NCBI RefSeq assembly: GCF_027943255.1
Contig: NC_072896.1
Location: 121,551,879 to 121,615,878, forward strand
From: Anastrepha obliqua
Lineage: Eukaryota > Arthropoda > Insecta > Diptera > Tephritidae
Length of the DNA stretch: 64,000 nucleotides
Direction of reading: 5' to 3'
In this document: positions 33,045-44,812 of the stretch, piece by piece
Layout of the letters: each line of letters starts with the position of its first letter
Numbering within the stretch: position 1 is the stretch's first letter
The notes under the pieces: generated by a model
Told to the model about the DNA's origin: nothing
The model's input: only the letters and a program-made list of their open reading frames with translations
Database searches by the model: none
Translations under genes and position numbers: made by a program

Positions 33045-33499
33045 CAATACGATGCAAACAAAATTTTTTTGTGGCGATTAAGCAGCATTTCAGACATGCA
33101 AAATTGTCTCTCAACGTCTCTCGGCTTCAATTCGTGTGGCACCCAATTTCCTTGTTTGTGGATGCATCCGGCTGCTCTTAAACGTTTAGAAATGGCTTGT
33201 TGAGCGACTTCCAATGTTTTTCCAAGTTTATCTTGAGTTTGGCATGGATCTCGATCAAGTAATGCTTCCAATTCTTCGTCTTCAAACCTTTTTGATGGAC
33301 CTGATCGCTCTTTGTCTTCTGTGTCAAAATCACCACTTTGAAATCGTGCAAACCACTACTGACATACTCTAACCTCTGGAGCATATTCAGGATAAGCTTC
33401 CGAGAGTAAACGATGAGCTTCTGTTGCACCTTTCTTTAAATTGAAGATCAAAAGCAAACGTCCCCGCAAATGCTGTTTTGCTGAAACGTAATTTGACAT
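33045..33499 (-). pseudogene. Mariner transposase, N-terminal fragment
   Basis: The likely start is the Met of MSNYVSAKQHLRG at 33499. It continues LLLIFNLKKGATEAHRLLSE and AYPEYAPEVRVCQ, then, in a second frame, FARFQSGDFDTED-like residues and LEALLDRDPCQTQDKLGKTL, then VAQQAISKRLRAAGCIHKQG and NWVPHELKPRDVERQF. These are the two helix-turn-helix motifs and the linker (WVPHEL) of mariner. It breaks off just after the HRIVT residues that lead into the first catalytic Asp. A different mariner from those at 1-1170 and 42205-42930. Confidence 0.88.
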
Positions 33500-36349
33500 T
33501 TTGACTGTAATCAAAAAAATTTGTGTCACTGTCCAAATATTCACGACAAAAATAGATATGAGGTTAGTAACAAATACGAAATTAATTAGTTGTACAGCCG
33601 ATATTTAAATTTCATAACTATCGTAGATCCCTCTTTCCCAAGTTTACATCTCATTGGATTCTTAGAAACTAACAAACTTTTGAAGTGAAAACTTCTTTAG
33701 AATCGTTGGGAATGATTTGAGGCTCGATGAAACGAAAAAGCGACACTACGAAGCATTATATCATATGTAATATAGAAATTGAAAACATTGAGGATGAATA
33801 ATAATAAAATGAAGAAAATAAACTATGAACTTTATAGCAATATTATAATGAACCTATAATTATTTAATGCTGCTTTCGTCTCATTCTCTCCCAGTTTGTT
33901 TTACGGAAGGTTTCACTTCTATCGCGTCTAACCGTTAGACTGGTATTTTTATTTATTTTTCCCTGTTGAATTGTTTTGCTGTTGCAACAAATTTGTGTAG
34001 CAGTCTTTGGAGACTGTCTTCAGTCCGAAAGATTCCGCTTAAGTCATCCACCTTTCGTTTCATCACATTTCATTCCGTGCCACCTCATTCCATTTTATAT
34101 TATTTTATGCAATTTCATCCATTTCCATTTCCATTTATTTTTTGTTCATCCCATAAAACCGAATGTCCACATTAACGCAGCCATTACAACACTTTTAGTG
34201 TCCGCTATTGAAATATTTTCAAAAACTGCTTAATCCTTGTTTCCACACAGCTTTTCCATTTATTTCTCAACGATTGCAAAAGCGATTGCTGCTGCAGCTG
34301 TTGTTGCATCAGCTGCTGCCACGACCATCTACTGCCTCTCGTGCGGCAACTGCTAGCGTAAAAAAGAAAAAAAAAACAAAAAGAAAATAGAAGAGAGGAA
34401 AAAAGTCAATAAAAAAGATTACGACATATAACGACATTTAATTTAATCGCAACACATTGCACTTACTGCAACTATTCGCTATTCCACTTGTCGTATGTAG
34501 TTGTAGTGGATGCTGTCCTTGTTTTTGCTCTTGTTTTAATGTTGGTTCGAAACTAACTGGAGACAAAGCGAAAACTATTAAATTCAAGTTGAAGAGGCGT
34601 AACGATGGCAACTACTGCAAGTGGCAAGGCACTGAGTTGGTACAACAACAACAGCAACAACAACAATAACGACAATAATCGTCCCTATAACAAGTGCAGC
34701 AACAACAACACCTGTGCTACAAGTACCTACAACGAGTACAATTGCACCAGCAGTGCTAACAACCGGAGCAAATGGCGGCAGCAGCAGCAGCAGCAGAGGC
34801 AGCAGTTAAAATAACAGCAACAACTGTGTCAGTAAAAATAGTAGATAGCGGCGTAGCGGCAGCAACATATAAGCAATGCATGCCAGCAAACACGAATTTT
34901 ATATGTACGTGGCACGAGTATGTGACGGTTGAAATGTCACGTTTGGCCTTTGCTTTGTGACTGCCAACTGGCGACTACAGACCAGCAATGGCAAATAACC
35001 AACCCAGTGTGGGGCGGGCGGGCGGTCAGTAAGTGAGTGAGTGAGGGGATGAGCGAGTTGCACTCGTAGCGGCAATTCAATTTAAATTTATCTATAGCTC
35101 TTGCGATAACGCCAAGAGAAGTGAAGCAAATGCGGCAGCCTCAGTTACAACAATACTTTTGCTAGAAGTAGCAGCAGCTCTGCCCTCTCCAACCCTGCCG
35201 AATATTGTCACTGCACCTGTCGTGCGGTTGGTATGCTTTTTAAGTGGCAGTGACGCATTGACACACTCACACATACACAAACGCACACACATACACACAT
35301 TCATGTCCAGTGGCAGTTGCGAGCACGCAATCGTCGCTGAAGCATCGGATGCTGTGACTGCTGACGACAGCTGCTGCTGTTCGCCCCGTTGCGCCAGCTA
35401 CTTCATTGGCGTTGAAGCGAATTTCACTTCACCAACCCCTTTGGCGGCGCGTTAACTCCATCCATGTCCAACCAATTCAATCCACTCGCACTGCCCTCTC
35501 TTCTGTCCACTTAAATTCATTGCGCACACTTTAAAGCGCTGGGTGGGGTGATTCGAGTCGTTGGCTTGAGAAAACAGCAGAAAAAGGCAAACAAGTTGCC
35601 AACAAATGTACGTCGCTACGCAGACAGGTATCTGCCATACCAAGGCACACTGACAGTCAATTCAATGCAGGGAGTGAGGCAGCCAAAGTGGTGCACGGCA
35701 GCGCAAAGGACCAACGAACCGGTTGTGAGTGGTCGTCCATTCCGGTGAGCTGGCAGTGAAGTTATAAAATCATTTCGATTTAATTAAGATTAAATGCTGA
35801 GAAACTTAACAGGTGAAATTTCAATTTAATTTCAAGTTTATCTGCCAGCTGAAAGATGTGCCACACACACGCATGCACGCAGTAAGCACAAATGCATTTT
35901 ATCTGTACCGGGAGTGGGTCTGTTGCAAAAGTGAAATAGATGAATGAGATAGAAGATTTTTGTCTATCATGGCATTCGAAATTATTCGTATGTGAAATGA
36001 AAAATTGTTCGTCTGATATATTTGAATTTGCGAAAAAGATAAAAATGTAGAGTTGTCATTGCTGTCAGCCGGTATTCTTTGTTTGCATTTCCTTATAAGC
36101 ATTTTTGTTGTATTTAATAAATAATTATAATAATTTTTAGAATGCAGCAGAAAATATGGGCCTGTTAGCGCCTATTTAGAGTTTCCAGGAGTTCTTATTT
36201 TTTAGGACAGTACAATCAAAGAGGATGGTTCCGTGTGTAGAACTCCACTCAAGTGGTGAAACTCCCTAATTACCATTTACTTGGGAGTGGCCAGGACGAT
36301 TCTTCTGTATACGGTCCAAGCTGCTTACAACTTCTGGGCTTCTCCCAAG
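33500..36349. other. Low-copy-looking DNA with trinucleotide repeats; no supported gene
   Basis: The stretch contains CAA/AAC and CAG-rich segments (about 34630-34830). These create short Asn-, Gln- and Ala-rich frames typical of dipteran non-coding DNA and opa-type repeats. 34080-34140 has CCATTT-rich repeats. 35270-35305 is CA-rich. No domain, start context or long frame supports a gene, although a 5' UTR or intron of a host gene would look like this. Confidence 0.5.
34630..34830 (+). repeat. CAA/CAG-type imperfect trinucleotide repeats
   Basis: Clusters of AAC and CAG units (about 34640-34675, 34698-34710 and 34775-34800). One frame reads poly-Asn and another poly-Gln. Confidence 0.8.
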
Positions 36350-36480
36350 TATCCTCTGAAAAACTACGAAAAGCCTGCGCCGGTTAACACGAGAAAGGAA
36401 CGTGTAAGTGGCGTGCTTTGTCAAACTCGGCCAAAATCGCGGAACTGCTTACGCGCCAATCAAGAAGAAGAATAAATAAA
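36350..36480 (+). mobile_element. RTE-like LINE 3' tip
   Basis: GCGCCGGTTAACACGAGAAA followed by CTCGGCCAAAATCGCG and an AAGAAGAAG tail matches about 9466-9560. Only the last ~100 bp of the family are present. Confidence 0.7.
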
Positions 36481-36960
36481 AAAATATTACAGTGGAGACT
36501 AGATTGATGCAGAGTTTTTTTCTATCTACTATTCTGCTACCTCTTAGGGGACTCCGGTTGCTTTTGGGCCTGCACTAAAGCCGCTAATAACACGAGTCCT
36601 GAAATTTTATGTGGAATCACTCTTGCCCACTAGATGGTATCAAAGTCATTTTACTGGGAATAAAAAATCAGCAGCATCTTGGAGTATACGAGTATCAAGA
36701 CCCGATGATGGCGAACAAGTCTGAGAACAGGTCAGAAAGTTACTGCAGCAGACGACACAGAATATCGAGCAATGCAAATTATTAGGTCGCCGTGCCAGTG
36801 AAATTTCATGTTGTGCGAAAGGGTACAAACGCTTCAGGCCTCAAAATATTCAAGTGGCTAATGGAGCAGTATTCCTCGCGTCCCGGCTAACTGCGGCAGC
36901 AGAAAAAATCTTGGGTGAATACCAACAACAGAACAAATTACTAAAATAGACTAAAATTAC
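36481..36960. other. Probably decayed LINE sequence
   Basis: No motif is clear enough to name, but the stretch leads directly into the RT remnant at 36961 and may be its 5' part. Confidence 0.3.
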
Positions 36961-37975
36961 TACTAAAACAAAATATTAAAAAATGCTATGAATGCGACTT
37001 AGACGTCGATTTCAAGCAAGTTTTTGACAGTGTTCACCTAAACAAAATCCGAGAAGCACACCCGGACTTCAGTGTTAGCGGAAGTTGGTAATGGGAACTC
37101 TGACTAACACTAATGGAAAAGTATAGTAGTTGTACAACAAACAGTGCCAAAGCCCTTTGAAAAATCCTATGGCGTAGAACAAGGCGACTAGTTTTCTATA
37201 TCTGTCTTTAATCTCCTTCTTCGCTAAGCGATAAGATATGAAGTCAAGTTTGGAAACCTTCTTAGTTTAGTGATTCCATACCTCTTGCAACATTGAAAGT
37301 CGTGCAAAAGTAATATCACTTAGAATAAAGACAAAATTGAATATCTGACGATATCGCGCTGTGCAGAGAGACAAAATCCTGAAAACATCGAAATAGGGAC
37401 ATTTACCTTTGAGGGAGTTGAACATTTCAAGTGTTAATAAAAAATAACAACAGTAGTCATGACGCAATACAAGGCAGAATTCGGGTTGCAAACAAAGAAT
37501 ATTACGTCCACACAAAAGTTACTGAAGCCTAAACCGATAACACGCGAATGTAAACTCTGCCTTTACCAGTCAATAATACTGCTGGTGCTGTCGTACCGCT
37601 GCAAGTGCTGGACAATGGCAAGCAAAGACGCAAGATGCTTAAGAGTGTACGAGCAACGATGAGTTGCTGAACTTATACCGGGGAGAAGATGTCGTTTAAC
37701 ATATTAAATCCCAAAGACTTCAATTGTTAGGAAACACTGTGCATATTTACGACAGCTGCCTTCAAAAATCCTTTTTAGCAACAAACTCAATAACGACCCG
37801 GGCCCGTGGGCGTCCAAGGTTAACCTGGCTTGACCAAGTCATAACCGATATGAAAAAGCTACGAGTTAGGAATTGGAAGTATATTGCTATGAACAGTGCA
37901 TGTTGGAAGATGATTGTGGATAAAGCTAAAGTTCACCCTGAGCTGTAATCGCTACATGATAATGATGAGTGTAAC
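36961..37975 (+). mobile_element. Decayed non-LTR retrotransposon (RT and C-terminal tail)
   Basis: CDLDVDFKQVFDSVHLNKIR (near 36990-37050) is the RT block with the first catalytic Asp (DFKQAFDSV). Near 37140-37200 the pieces ALKILWRRTRR, or in another frame YGVEQGD, match the conserved GVRQGD. After a gap, ITRECKLCLYQSIILLVLSY and RCKCWTMASKDARCLRVYEQ (to 37662) give the YKTLIRPVLTYG.E.W block. Then TRARGRPRLTWLDQVITDMK, LRVRNWKYIAMNSACWKMIV and DKAKVHPEL (to 37948) form the C-terminus. The element ends with a TGATAATGATGAG tail. The clade is close to the RTE-like fragments but is not assigned. Confidence 0.8.
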
Positions 37976-38299
37976 AGGAAGACAAAGAGCGAAAGAGTCT
38001 GGCTAGCCTCTTCGATTCACTACTTTTTTGCATGCTATCTCCCTGCTCTGCTCATTTGACGAAAAATTTGCATGAGAAAGCAACAACAGAGTTATCGAGC
38101 AAGATTCGCCTCTAGCGAGTGTGATTATACATCATAAAACTGGTGTAACTCGCTATTTGCACAAACAAATGCAATTTTTGGCAGCGCTTTTTTTCGGCCC
38201 TACCAATGAATGTTGCCTTTTTTTTTATTCGCCACTTTCTGACGCGTGGCGAAACGAAAATGCTTTGGGGTTTTCTCTATTATATGTAGTTGGCATTGA
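37976..38299. other. No recognisable gene
   Basis: A short spacer between two LINE remnants on opposite strands, with no motif seen. Confidence 0.5.
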
Positions 38300-39430
38300 T
38301 GAGGGTCGCGTCATTAGATATTGTCATCGTCCACTCTTCTGCTCCATACGTTAGGACGGACATAATGGGAGCCTTGTAGAGAGTTAGTTTTGTTCGTCCA
38401 AAGTAGTATTTATTGGCAGAAGAGAATCAAGGCTGACTTTGCGGTGCTAATGCTGGTTCCTACGATACCCGAGTGCGTCGACTGTTTGTTTGATGACAGG
38501 AGATACTTCGTTTGGTCCCGTTCAGCACCAGACCCGTTCGCTTCTTTATCCAGTTTGGAAAAGGCAGAACTAACAGCGCGGTTGTGAAGGTCGATATCAA
38601 TATCATCGGCATATGCCAAGAATTGCGCGCTCTTATAAAAAATTGTGCCTGAGCGATTGAATTTTGCAGCTCGCACAATCTTTTTCTGCATCAGAAGTCA
38701 CACGACAGCGGGTCACCCTGTCTGAAACCTCGTTTAGTACCAAACGGCTCGGAGAGGTCCTTCAGTGGTCCTTCCGACTGATATTGAGCAGCGTCATTTT
38801 GCATAGCCATATAAGTTTTGTGGGAATACCAAATTCGCGCATTCTTGTACATAGGCAACAATTTGTCGATTCTCCTTTCGTGGGTCTTTCCCCAGACTTG
38901 GTGTACTGTAAATATCTGGTCGATTGTGGACTTTCCAAGTCCAAAGCCACACTGATAAAGTCCAGCCACCTGTTGGTTGAAGGTGGGCTTCAGTCTTACA
39001 CAATACGCTCGCTAGAACGTAGGCGATATTAGACGATATTTACTACTCCCGTAATAATTGGTACAGATTGCAGGATCGCCCTTCTTATGGATTGGGCAGA
39101 GCACACCTAAATTCTACATGCAGACATGCTTCCATCCGACAATATTTTGTAAATGAGCTGATGCATGCACCTTACCAGCTCCTCGCCGCCATGTTTCAAT
39201 AGCTTAGCCGGCAGTTCGTTAGCTCCGACTGCTTTGTTGTTCTTTAGCCGTGTTAGCGCTTTTCTCACTTCGTCCTGGTCGAGTCGCGGAGCGACAGTTC
39301 CGGTAGTCAAGGATTGGGGTATCGGGATCTCTGTGTCATGCCCAGTTGTCTCAATTTAGCAGGTTTTAAAAGTGCTCCTTCCAAAATTCAAGCACGCTCT
39401 GGATATCAGTCAGCAGATCGCCGTCTTTAC
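38300..39430 (-). pseudogene. RTE-like reverse transcriptase, largest fragment
   Basis: From 39430 leftward the order is RLDQDEVRKALTRLKNNKAV, GANELPAKLLKHGGEELV (fingers), YQCGFGLGKSTIDQIFTVHQ, GTKRGFRQGDPLSCDF (the RQGD block), KIVRAAKFNRSGTIFYKSAQ, FLAYADDIDI (intact YADD box near 38605), TKYLLSSNKQS, and near 38310-38395 KLTLYKAPIMSVLTYGAEEW. The block with the first catalytic Asp (FIDYKAAFDS) is decayed between RRIDKL and TYMAMQNDA. The domain is complete in order but broken into at least three frames. It probably belongs with the tail type seen at 9150-9560. Confidence 0.88.
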
Positions 39431-41425
39431 TCTAACAGGAAAACTAGTGGATAGCGTTAACTAGTGGTTCAAGAATGGACCTCCAGACCTAAGTGGATCC
39501 TTCTATATCATTGTGCAGAGTGTCAATCACCATAAACTAACCTAAAGAAACCTGGGTAGACTCAACATATAGTTGAATTCCATGAGAGATGTCAGAATGG
39601 CGAAGAGGTTATGTTATGAACCATTAACTGTCAGTTAAACAGATATTAAGCAGGTAGTTTGCAAACCTTGCAAAACCTTTCGTTACACCTGCTTGTCTGG
39701 CTTTCTCGCTTGTAGATTTTCAGCATTTATTCAGCTACTTTGCCTTAATTTGACTTAGTTTGGTTTCTCTGCTCTTCTTGAATTTGCGTCCAAAGCATTT
39801 TCTCTCCAAGTAGACCATAGTTTAGGTCATAACTCGCAGAAAACCTCTATCATGAAGCATTGAAATGTTTCAACAATAGTTCAGGCACATACAGCAATTT
39901 CCATTTGGTTTGGTGAGGTAGAATTATTTGTTCGTGCAATAACTGACCGAAACAAAAAAAAAAACAAATATCCATGGAGCCCTTGATAGATGCAGCAGTA
40001 GCGAACAGACAGCTGAATGCTAATATTTACAACAATAATGCAATGCGAACTTGCCTGCTAACACGACAAAAGTTGCGATTCAACTGCCTCTCTCTGTCGC
40101 TGCCGCCTGTCTGTATGCCTGCATGTCTGCATGTCTGCCTGTAGCTGCTTGCCTTCACTCGCCCAGACATCTTTTATCGTACAAGCAGTAAATATAGTCT
40201 CACTCACCATATTCGTTCGTCGTCGCATTTTGTTACGTCCAAGCGTTGGCAATAAATTAAAATGCAACAAGAGTTAAATTCAGAGAATTCTATGCTTGCA
40301 ACAAGGCGGTGATGATGGCTCTGGTGCTGGTGGCGGCAGTGGCAGCGATCCAAACACATTCGTTACGCCGAATTCTCGAATGCGATTCATTTAGTCGGTT
40401 AGTCAGTCAGTCTGTTCATGTTGAAGCTGGCGCATAAAAACACAAAAACTAAAACATAGAACAACGTCAGTGCCAGTTAATTGTTTTATTTTCTACTTTC
40501 TGCGCTTTGGCAGTGGTGTAATTGCAGTCTGTTGATGTTGTGCACGCTTTGTTTTTGTTATTGTGGTCGTCGTCGTCGTTGAGGAAGCTGTGGCTACGGA
40601 GCTTGTACGACTAACGAGACCACATTGAATGCAGATTAAACATTTTTCCTGTTGTTTTTATGTAACAATGAGTTGTAGTTGATACCCAAGTGGCTGTTGC
40701 TGCTGGCTTAGTTGCACGAGTGTTGCTCTGTGCTGGCCATGATTTAATTTCTGATGCTGGGTGGACGCTACACTGCTTGTGTATACTTTGGTAAATGATC
40801 CGTTGATAAAATAAAGCATTGCAGTGCAGGTGTGTTTCGCTTATAAGGAGTCAATGTGTTCCTTCAAAAAAAGTACTCAATTTGAGATATAAATAAATTT
40901 TTTTTGGGACAATTTTGTTTTTTTACTTTCAATATGAAATGCAGTAATTATGTAATTTAGGAATGAGGTGGCTTCGAGTGCGGAGTTCAATGCGCAAAAG
41001 TGCTTATTTTCTATAGCTCTAGAGTTTTTTTAAAACCAGAGATATCCGAGGATAACAATCGCCCAGACTTAGCGCTCATACTGATAGCAGATGCAATAGA
41101 AATAACGGCATACATGCTATTGGTAAGCTCTCCGTGAAGAAGGCGCCCAACTGCTACGCCGAGGTGAATAATTTTGAAAACTACGAATAAATGCCAAAAA
41201 AAGTTCGAGGAAAGAAAAAATTAAAGATTGAATGACTTCGATTTGCGGCCTTCAATAGCATCAACGATCAAAGAAGTTGTCTGTGAAAGATCTTAAAACT
41301 ATAAATTTGGAATTTTTTTTTATTAATTAAACCATAAACGGAAATTTGCAAATTGCATCATCCAAATAGCGTAGGGACAGCTGCTATTTAGGAACCCCAC
41401 GTATCGCTAAATTAACAAAGACACA
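39431..41425. other. Low-copy-looking DNA without a supported gene
   Basis: 40000-40800 is moderately GC-rich with TGCCTGCATGTCTG-type repeats (about 40110-40145) and a CGTCGTCGTCG run near 40568. The open frames are short and show no domain. Confidence 0.5.
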
Positions 41426-41429
41426 ACCA

Positions 41430-42200
41430 CGGGGTCAGGACACAACCCATGGGATCAGCATATGACCACCATTGGAATCATTGAGGGCCCAGTGTGCCTG
41501 TCTTGCTTGATGGAGGCGGATAGTACTGAGCCCTTTCTCTGTGAGTGTACTGCCTTTGTTAGAGCAAGACTAAGAGTTTTGGGTTCCGATATCATGAGAA
41601 TGAGTAATATTCGTTCTCTAAAACTGGAGGATGTTTACAGATTTAGCAAAGAATGTTTAAAATTCTCACAGGACTAACTACCTCTGTCTTTGTCCCTGTC
41701 TCTGTCTCTGTCTCTGTCTCTGTCTCTGTCTCTGTCTCTGTCTCTGTCTCTGTCTCTGTCTCTGTCTCTGTCTCTGTCTCTGTCTCTGTCTCTGTCTCTG
41801 TCTCTGTCTCTGTCCCTGTCTCTGTCTCTGTCCCTGTCTCTGTCTCTGTCTCTGTCTCTGTCTCTGTCTCTGTCTCTGTCTCTGTCTCTGTCTCTGTCTC
41901 TGTCTCTGTCTCTGTCTCTGTCTCTGTCTCTGTCTCTGTCTCTGTCTCTGTCTCTGTCTCTGTCTCTGTCTCTGTCTCTGTCTCTGTCTCTGTCTCTGTC
42001 TCTGTCTCTGTCTCTGTCTCTGTCTCTGTCTCTGTCTATGCCTCCATTTTTTCTTATGTCTTTCTCTGATACTTTTCTCCTTTCCCCCTTGACTGTCTCT
42101 TTCCAGAGCTCTAAATACAGTGGGCTTTTTAGCCTCAGCGTTTAAGGAGCCACCTAATGTCTTGGTGCTCCTTGGCTCGACCAATTCAAATTTCAATTTG
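41430..42200 (+). mobile_element. Non-LTR retrotransposon tail, family alpha copy 2, with expanded hexanucleotide array
   Basis: The frame at 41462-41677 reads MTTIGIIEGPVCLSCLMEAD, EPFLCECTAFVRARLRVLGS and DIMRMSNIRSLKLEDVYRFS, and stops at 41678. It contains the CxxC...C knuckle in better condition than copy 1 (1400-1990). Nucleotide identity to copy 1 is high, e.g. TATCATGAGAATGAGTAATA and TTCGTTCTCTAAAACTGGAG. The 3' UTR begins pyrimidine-rich and then becomes the (TCTGTC)n array. The family's non-repetitive UTR resumes after it (CCTTGACTGTCTCTTTCC). Confidence 0.85.
41681..42042 (+). repeat. (TCTGTC)n hexanucleotide array
   Basis: About 360 bp, roughly 60 units, nearly uninterrupted. 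Single T-to-C changes give CCCTGTC at about 41692-41700, 41812 and 41830. The final unit fades into TCTATGCC. The array forces long open frames on both strands (Ser-Val, Leu-Ser and Arg-Gln repeats), which are not genes. Confidence 0.97.
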
Positions 42201-42204
42201 AACG

Positions 42205-42930
42205 AAGGTGTAATCAGTCGGTGCAAGTTCCGGAAAAAATAGCGGATGCTAAGGGACCTCCCTTTCGAGCTTTTGAAGTGTGGCTTTGACGATTTGTGCT
42301 TAATGGGGCCTGACCTTATCGTGAAGGGGTATGGTTGGATAATCCGACTTGAGTCTCGGCTTTGGCATATCTCGTGGAGCCACCCACTCCTTTTTTTGCT
42401 TTGTATTCATGTATAGACACCATTTCTCATCTCCCGTGACGATTCGGTACAAAAACCGCCATTTATAACTGCGTGTTTGCTGTATGGCGGGTGAGATGCT
42501 GAGAAACAATTTTAAGGCGACTTTCTTTGATTTTTTCGTTAAGCACGTGTGGCACCCAGGCTCCTCATTTTTCGGTAAAACCGATTGAGTGAAGGTAATT
42601 GAGAACCATTTTTTGATCGCAGTTCATTTTTTCCGCCAATTCAAGACTGGTTTGGCGACCGTTCGCCTACAAAAGTGATTTGGGACGTTCTTCATCGAAT
42701 TCAGAATGCCTTTCGCTGCGAGACATGTCATCGAAGTCAAAGTCGCCGTTTTTGAACTTTTCAAACCATTTCCGTGCTGTAGACTCGCCTAGACATCTTT
42801 TCCATACACGTCGCAAATGTCCCGGGCTGCTTCGGCAGCTTTTTGACCTGGACGAAAAGCAAAGAAGAGCAGCCGTCGAAAATGTTTATTTTTGCCTCCT
42901 AGTTATTCCATTTCTAAGCCTCAAAACTAA
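42205..42930 (-). pseudogene. Mariner transposase pseudogene with internal deletion
   Basis: From 42930 leftward: STARKWFEKFKNGDFDFDDM (helix-turn-helix region), RQTSLELAEKMNCDQKMVLN, YLHSIGFTEK, AWVPHVLNEK, then the open frame 42300-42509 with LYRIVTGDEKWCLYMNTKQK (first catalytic block) and KEWVAPRDMPKPRLKSD. The sequence then jumps to PLHDKVRPH (second block, normally HDNARPH), followed by AQIVKATLQKLEREV and a degraded third block. About 60-70 residues between the first two blocks are deleted. It abuts the LINE tail on its left. Confidence 0.88.
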
Positions 42931-44810
42931 GCAAAAATTAAATAACTCAGAAATACAATTAGCAGAGAGCAGAAAGAGTTCAATGGAATGAATGCTTAAC
43001 CTTGGCCAAACAGCAAACAAATCGAACTTATTCATCAACCCAAAGCATCAGCCGCCACTGACTATGCCAGCTCAATTTTCTTCCTTTTCAGCCCGCAAAC
43101 TGCATTACTGAGTTAACACAGTAGTAGTAAATAAATAACAAGAATTTCGTATATTCACTAATTCGTTAAGCCATAAGAGCCCCACTTATTTTTCGGCTTG
43201 GTCGGCGCTATAACTTACTGAGCGCTTTTAGTCGAGTTCCACAAGGTGCGTCAGGCATTTCTTATTTCTCGTGCTCACTTACGCTAATTAGAAATACTGA
43301 GTCAAGTCAAGTGGCATCTCCCCTTGGTGTTTCTAATGCAAAGGATACCTTACTCTTCAGCTTCCTGTGGCACCACCAACAAGTATTGCATGAAATGTGC
43401 CAGTTGATCTATCTAGCCCTAGAGCTCTCTCTTTGTGCTTGATGGGATGCTTGAGAACCGTAGTTTTGGTATGTTGAAAAGAGGACTGACTTCACAATTT
43501 CCACTATCATAAAAGGAAAGTTGCACTTTTCGGGAAAGGAAAAGTAAATATAATCTATTGAATTGAACGTTGATAGTCAAACAAGTGTCGAGACGCGATA
43601 GTGCTCTGGCTATTTTATAGACTAAATAAAATGAATGACTGGATATGCTAAATAAAACGCTTTCAAACCTTGTAATTGAACTGCAATAATTTGAAAATTT
43701 TCATTGAAAGGGGGTTCTTACCCCTAATACAAATAAACAAGTCTTCGTTTGGAATAAAATCAAAAAGTGGAACCACTTGTACTAATGCCCGTACTACCTC
43801 AGCAAGTGTGGTTGGAATTCGCGTCGGTACTAATGATGACGCCAATATTTCTCCACCTCGCCTCAGAGAGGTAGCTCCAAAATTATCATTCTCTTTAAGC
43901 TCGTTTAGTGATTATGGGCCCATGAGTAGTTCGTTTAGCTCACACATCTTTTAATTTAAGTTTCAGAGAATACAGAAACTAAAATCACTCACCTTTGTTT
44001 CTTTAAATAAATTTTAGTTTACAAAAAGAATATCTAACTCATTTCTGTGCGAAAATTAATCTTCGAATGTTTTCATAACCTTTGACTGGCAACGAGATGA
44101 TTTTCCATAAGTTGATATGCGCAAATGTGTGCTAAATGCACACATTCATAAATTCTACAAACAAAGATATTGATTGGTAAGGCTGACGCACATCCACATT
44201 CGTATATTTGTACGAATCGGCCATACATCACTTGTGACAGATTGCATTGTGAGCGAGCGGAAAGTACACAGAATATTGCTGAAGTAGGCGCATATAATAT
44301 TTGAAATCACTCATTTTTGCAAACTCCTCTCCGAGTGCGGGTATGTGTGGGTGTGTGTGTGCTTTCGCAAGCACACATGCCTGAATACTGCAAATCTCGC
44401 AAGCTTATGGATTGGTTATTCAATATTAAGGAATTTCATATTTCAAATTTGAACAAACTTATGTGGGCATTATAAGGAATTTAATAGGCAATGGAAAATA
44501 TTATATGCGGGCATACTCACAGATGCGTGCGTACCCTGCGGGGAAACTGTCTACTGGAGAGATACATTTCTAGTTCAGAATTAGTGATGTTTGTGAAAAT
44601 GCGAGCTAATTGGTTACTAATTAGAATATCAGTAGCTGAGGCAGACCGAAATGGGGTTGCCTTCAATAAAATTATTTACTTCACGTTTAAGCAAAAAAAA
44701 TATTATATGCAATAAAAGTATAATCCTATCATTTTGATTTTTTTTCTAAAAATGCGACCAGATCACTTGTACAAAACCAAACCTCAAATAGTTTTCGAAA
44801 CTAATACAAC
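42931..44810. other. Low-copy-looking DNA without a supported gene
   Basis: The frame at 43676-43954 (92 codons) and its opposite-strand partner have no recognisable domain. A TG-rich run and hairpin occur near 44340-44380. Confidence 0.5.
44356..44377. repeat. Perfect hairpin in a TG/CA run
   Basis: TGTGTGCTT-TCGC-AAGCACACA, 9-bp arms and a 4-base loop. It may simply reflect TG/CA composition. Confidence 0.55.
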
Positions 44811-44812
44811 TA

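Noticed and set aside
34457..34960. Poly-Asn/poly-Gln frames
   Set aside because: Produced by CAA/CAG repeats. Too short, and three overlapping frames are equally open.
41653..42226. Long open frames of Ser-Val, Leu-Ser and Arg-Gln repeats on both strands
   Set aside because: They exist only because the 6-bp TCTGTC unit has no stop in any frame. The array lies in a LINE 3' UTR.
43663..43954. Paired 60-92-codon frames on opposite strands
   Set aside because: No recognisable domain, both strands equally open, no supporting context.
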